Source of the DNA: Spirochaetota bacterium
GTDB taxonomy: Bacteria; Spirochaetota; Leptospiria; Turneriellales; Turneriellaceae
NCBI GenBank assembly: GCA_029561505.1
Contig: JAKQXK010000009.1
Location: forward strand, 1-17,257
Reading direction: 5' to 3'
DNA length: 17,257 nt
The notes under the pieces are model-generated. The model worked only from the letters and a program-made list of their open reading frames with translations. It was not told the origin of the DNA and searched no databases. A program made the position numbers and the translations under genes. Within the stretch, counting starts at the first letter, position 1, and each line of letters begins with the position of its first letter. Positions 15,064 through 17,257 of the stretch are shown here, one piece after another.

Positions 15064-15673
15064 TTTTTTTCAGCGCACCTGCAAGCAGTTCTTGGTAATG
15101 CTCGACTTCGCCGCGCAGCACTTCATACCGGCGTGAAAGGTAACCCGTGTAAACGCCCACGAGCCAGAAGCCGGCGATTTTCAAAACCTCCTGGTGAAAA
15201 CCCGGTATGTCTGTCTGCGGGTAATATTGAAACGCCAACACCGCCAGATAAAAAATGTTCATGATTACGGTGCCTGCTATCGCGACGCTCATACCATAAC
15301 GGAGCGCGTTAGAGACGATGATGACATAGTTCAGAGGGTAGAGCAGACTCTGGCTGCCGCCCGTCGGTATCAGCACCAGCGCCACGAGCAAAAAATCGAC
15401 GCCCATGGTTGCGTATTTGACCCAGCGGCCGATCTTCTCCCGCGCGGCCGCGCGGTGAACCTGATACGCGACAAGCGCATTGAAGGCAACGGCGAATGCG
15501 AGCATGCCCGTGATGTACACTCCGTTGAAGATCGGGGCGCTGCCGACGGCAGCGGCCTTGCCGGTCTCGAGTAAGTACGTGAGATATCCGCCGATGGCGA
15601 AGACCAGCACCCAGCGCACGCTCGCCTTGTTCTTTTCATTGCGAATTTCCCAGATTGCCCGGTTACGGTTCAT
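15053..15673 (-). CDS. Six-helix membrane protein resembling a sensor module
   Basis: A 206-residue integral membrane protein with about six hydrophobic helices (roughly 20-36, 50-70, 85-102, 108-124, 128-150, 163-180). A short amphipathic C-terminal helix (SRRYEVLRGEVEHYQELLAGALKK) of the kind that links membrane sensors to kinase or cyclase domains follows. No such output domain is present; the protein ends there. ATG at 15673 is chosen over GTG at 15694, and neither has a good ribosome-binding site. The next gene overlaps its end by 11 bases, so the two products probably work together. Function is unknown; the likeness to sensor modules is inferred from architecture only. Confidence 0.6.
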   Translation of the reverse strand: MNRNRAIWEIRNEKNKASVRWVLVFAIGGYLTYLLETGKAAAVGSAPIFNGVYITGMLAFAVAFNALVAYQVHRAAAREKIGRWVKYATMGVDFLLVALVLIPTGGSQSLLYPLNYVIIVSNALRYGMSVAIAGTVIMNIFYLAVLAFQYYPQTDIPGFHQEVLKIAGFWLVGVYTGYLSRRYEVLRGEVEHYQELLAGALKKNAA

Positions 15674-15722
15674 GGCTGATTTAGGCGTTTTCACGGCGGC
15701 CGTCTACACTTTTTGAGAAAAA

Positions 15723-15932
15723 ATGCTTCAGCCTTCTCGTGCTTTGACCGACCCTCAGACTATGAGGATAGGTGGAGAAATTCTATTACAATCCCAAATG
15801 GTCGAATTACCGGCCGATCTGATGCAGTTGCAGCTGCGTTTCACTGAAAAGATGCTCAAGGCGACTATTGCGCAAAAAGTGCAGCAGCAGGTAAACGCGT
15901 CTACCGCCTCGGCGATTGACGTCATGGCATAA
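15723..15932 (+). CDS. Small helical protein, unknown function
   Basis: A 69-residue protein beginning MLQPSRALTDPQTM, with GAGA about 5-8 nt before the ATG acting as a modest ribosome-binding site. The body (ELPADLMQLQLRFTEKMLKATIAQKVQQQV) is predicted to be an amphipathic helix, ending in a small-residue tail. It has no signal peptide, membrane span or cysteine. It lies 57 bases before rpmA on the same strand, where rplU or the YsxB-like gene would be expected in many genomes, but it resembles neither. Vaguely similar in size and style to short motility-associated proteins of the YjfB kind, but I cannot support that assignment. Confidence 0.55.
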   Translation: MLQPSRALTDPQTMRIGGEILLQSQMVELPADLMQLQLRFTEKMLKATIAQKVQQQVNASTASAIDVMA

Positions 15933-15989
15933 CAGGCCCCAGAAGCCCGTTAACGCTTTACAGGCAGTTTCTCTTTGCAAAATTGACTC

Positions 15990-16250
15990 ATGGCACACAA
16001 GAAAGGTGGCGGTTCATCGAAAAACGGCCGCGATTCCAATTCACAGCGGCTCGGGCTCAAAGCGTCGGGCGGCCAGTTCGTTAAGGCTGGTTCAATTATC
16101 GTACGCCAGCGCGGCACGGTTTTTCACCCAGGCACGAACGTACTGCGCGCCAAAGACGACTCGCTTTTCACAACTGTTCCCGGTGTGGTGAAGTTTGAGC
16201 GCGTAGACAAACACCGCCAGAAGATTTCCGTTTATCCGGTCGCGAGCTAA
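15990..16250 (+). CDS. rpmA: 50S ribosomal protein L27
   Basis: An 86-residue protein with the full L27 pattern. The N-terminus [20 protein letters not shown] reaches towards the peptidyl-transferase centre in the ribosome, and the family signature [15 protein letters not shown] is at about 34-48. The protein starts directly at MAHKKGG, so the N-terminal extension that Firmicutes must cleave is absent. No clear ribosome-binding site is seen before the ATG. The usual partners rplU (L21) and obg are not adjacent: a small unknown gene precedes it and a terminator plus tetR follow. Identification is certain. Confidence 0.98.
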   Translation: MAHKKGGGSSKNGRDSNSQRLGLKASGGQFVKAGSIIVRQRGTVFHPGTNVLRAKDDSLFTTVPGVVKFERVDKHRQKISVYPVAS

Positions 16251-16265
16251 GCGCCAATAACGGCT

Positions 16266-16300
16266 CATGAAGTGAAGGTCCTTCGGGGCCTTTTTTCATG
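16266..16300 (+). terminator. Intrinsic terminator after rpmA
   Basis: AAGGTCC (16275-16281) and GGGCCTT (16286-16292) form a 7-bp stem (one G-T pair) closed by a stable TTCG tetraloop. A six-T run (16291-16296) follows. CATGAA/TTCATG flanks (16266-16271 and 16295-16300) can lengthen the stem. It cleanly separates rpmA from the tetR promoter. Confidence 0.88.
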
Positions 16301-16314
16301 CCCCAAATGTTGAC

Positions 16315-16334
16315 AATTAACCATTTGGTTAATT
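16315..16334. promoter_or_regulatory. Palindromic operator upstream of tetR
   Basis: A 20-bp perfect inverted repeat: AATTAACCA (16315-16323) and TGGTTAATT (16326-16334) around a 2-base centre. It sits directly before the likely -35 of tetR, about 50 bases before the start codon, as expected for autoregulation. The core TTAACC-N4-GGTTAA recurs before the RND pump at 7226-7241. Confidence 0.8.
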
Positions 16335-16338
16335 TTTT

Positions 16339-16367
16339 TTGGTAGGATTTCGAACCTACTGTATATT
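16339..16367 (+). promoter_or_regulatory. Likely tetR promoter
   Basis: TTGGTA (16339-16344) and TATATT (16362-16367) are spaced by 17 bases, a sigma-70-like arrangement with a good -10. The operator ends 4 bases upstream, so bound repressor would cover the -35. The start of transcription would be near 16374, leaving a leader of about 10 bases. A perfect TTGACA at 16310-16315 also exists, but 17 bases downstream it has only a T-run. Confidence 0.55.
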
Positions 16368-16383
16368 GAAGCTGCAGGTTGAT

Positions 16384-17145
16384 ATGCCCACCCGTACCAA
16401 GAAAACACGCGTACCTGAGGCGAAGACACGCGAAGCGATTCTGCGGGCGGCGATAGACGCATTTGCCGAACACGGTTTTGCCGGCGCCCGCACTGAGAAC
16501 ATCGCCAAGGCTGCGAAGGTCAATAAGGCGATGCTGCACTATTACTTTCACGACAAAGAGACTCTCTACGCTGCAGTGCTCGATACGCTGTATGGTTCGC
16601 TCGGTGACACAGAGAATCTCGTAAAAGAACTCATGACCGCGCCGCTGAATTCAGTTCAGCACGTGCACGTTTTCTTGCGTGTGATTCTCGCGAAACACAG
16701 CGATCCGCGCAGTGAATCATTTCGCTGCATTCTGGCATGGGAACTTGCGGCCGGTCAGAATAATCTGAAGCGCGTCGCGCAAAAATATCTCGTGCCGCGA
16801 ATTGTCGCGATGACAGAAGTGATAAAGCGCGGCATCGATGCCGGTGAACTTCGCTGCAGCAACCCCACACTCGCCGTCTGGAGCCTGATTTCACAGGTCG
16901 CATTCTATTACATGCACCGAGAGACCTATGAAGAAAGTTCAATCTATCACGACCTATATAAGAATGTGACGCAGCAAGATTTGCTCGAATTCTTACTGAA
17001 AAATTTTATTGCCTCTTATGCGGTCAACGCCCGAATCAACTCTGGCTTGCCCGCAGAAATTGACAAGATGGCTGAAGAGCTTGCGAAAAAGTTAGCAACG
17101 CCCGCAATTGAAATTCATCGCGAAGCTACGCATACCGCCGGCTAA
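16384..17145 (+). CDS. TetR/AcrR-family transcriptional regulator
   Basis: A 253-residue repressor-type protein. The N-terminal TetR DNA-binding domain (about 14-62) is clear: TREAILRAAIDAFAEHGF, then the helix-turn-helix TENIAKAAKVNKAMLHYYFHDKETLY. The remaining ~190 residues form the ligand-binding, dimerising helical domain, with no recognisable ligand signature and somewhat longer than in typical members. ATG at 16384 (MPTRTKK) is chosen over TTG at 16339, which lies in the promoter; AGG about 6 nt upstream is a modest ribosome-binding site. A perfect palindrome overlaps its promoter region, and a near-identical site precedes the RND pump. It therefore probably controls itself and the pump–DinB unit, released by a pump substrate or stress molecule. 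Confidence 0.93.
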   Translation: MPTRTKKTRVPEAKTREAILRAAIDAFAEHGFAGARTENIAKAAKVNKAMLHYYFHDKETLYAAVLDTLYGSLGDTENLVKELMTAPLNSVQHVHVFLRVILAKHSDPRSESFRCILAWELAAGQNNLKRVAQKYLVPRIVAMTEVIKRGIDAGELRCSNPTLAVWSLISQVAFYYMHRETYEESSIYHDLYKNVTQQDLLEFLLKNFIASYAVNARINSGLPAEIDKMAEELAKKLATPAIEIHREATHTAG

Positions 17146-17257
17146 GGCGTAACATGTACGTTTCGATAGTTGCGATACGTGTCTGTCTTCCGTAGAAGCG
17201 CTGAAAGTAAGCAGTGCCGCGCGCGTGAGTCACTCTGCGGCGATGGCCTTTGTCATA
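17126..17257 (-). CDS. Possible 3' end of a convergent gene (truncated by window edge)
   Basis: On the minus strand a frame is open from the right edge to TAG at 17126-17128 (43 codons), overlapping the last 20 bases of tetR. The translation is Arg-rich (for example HRRRVTHARGTAYFQRFYGR) and not recognised. On the plus strand only a very short frame from GTG 17225 reaches the edge. This may be chance; flanking sequence is needed to decide. Confidence 0.25.
   Translation of the reverse strand, partial: YDKGHRRRVTHARGTAYFQRFYGRQTRIATIETYMLRLSRRYA

Noticed and set aside
16310..16338. TTAACC/GGTTAA site read as a simple promoter: perfect TTGACA at 16310-16315 as -35
   Set aside because: Only a T-run stands 17 bases downstream, so TTGGTA/TATATT further down is a better promoter; TTGACA partly overlaps the palindrome and may be coincidental.
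16339..16383. Upstream TTG start extending the TetR protein by 15 residues
   Set aside because: It lies within the promoter, and the added residues (VGFRTYCILKLQV) are unlike a TetR N-terminus; ATG at 16384 fits better.

Overview
The window looks like chromosomal DNA of a spirochaete of the Leptospiraceae type. Supporting signs are moderate GC content, a spirochaete-style PilZ protein, a LysM–FecR fusion, lipoproteins with loose lipoboxes, and a GHKL-like ATPase of a form I associate with spirochaetes. The higher-GC genus Turneriella would fit, but this is inference from style and no search was run. No rRNA, tRNA, CRISPR array, transposase or phage gene is visible.

Layout, left to right. (1) Acetyl-CoA synthetase (acs, minus) is divergent from a PilZ-domain protein (plus). 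(2) A minus-strand unit encodes a large RND (HAE1-type) efflux pump, with a DinB-fold protein starting 3 nt after the pump stop. A LysM–FecR protein lies upstream of the pump, separated by a strong hairpin. (3) A plus-strand group encodes a PAP2-type lipid phosphatase, an SH3-like lipoprotein and a diacylglycerol-kinase-family lipid kinase. (4) A minus-strand group encodes a GHKL-like ATPase, an Omp85-like outer-membrane protein with one POTRA-like domain, and a membrane-anchored Lys/Ala-rich protein. The last two genes are separated by about 210 bp of dense palindromes. (5) A DUF374-type acyltransferase (plus) faces two overlapping membrane-protein genes (minus). (6) A 69-residue small protein, ribosomal protein L27 (rpmA, without rplU or obg beside it), a good intrinsic terminator and a TetR-family regulator follow (plus).

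The most informative signal is regulatory. The palindrome TTAACC-N4-GGTTAA occurs immediately upstream of both tetR (about 16317-16332) and the RND pump gene (7226-7241). Read towards each gene, the two copies match at 21 of 22 positions including a following T-run, and a -10-like hexamer lies at nearly the same distance downstream. This suggests that the TetR protein represses itself and, about 9 kb away, the RND–DinB transcription unit. The pump has no periplasmic adaptor or TolC-like channel gene beside it and carries a helical insertion of about 80 residues in its first periplasmic region.

Three lipid genes in the window (PAP2 phosphatase, lipid kinase, acyltransferase) could act on phosphatidate and diacylglycerol pools, but their exact substrates cannot be read from the sequence.
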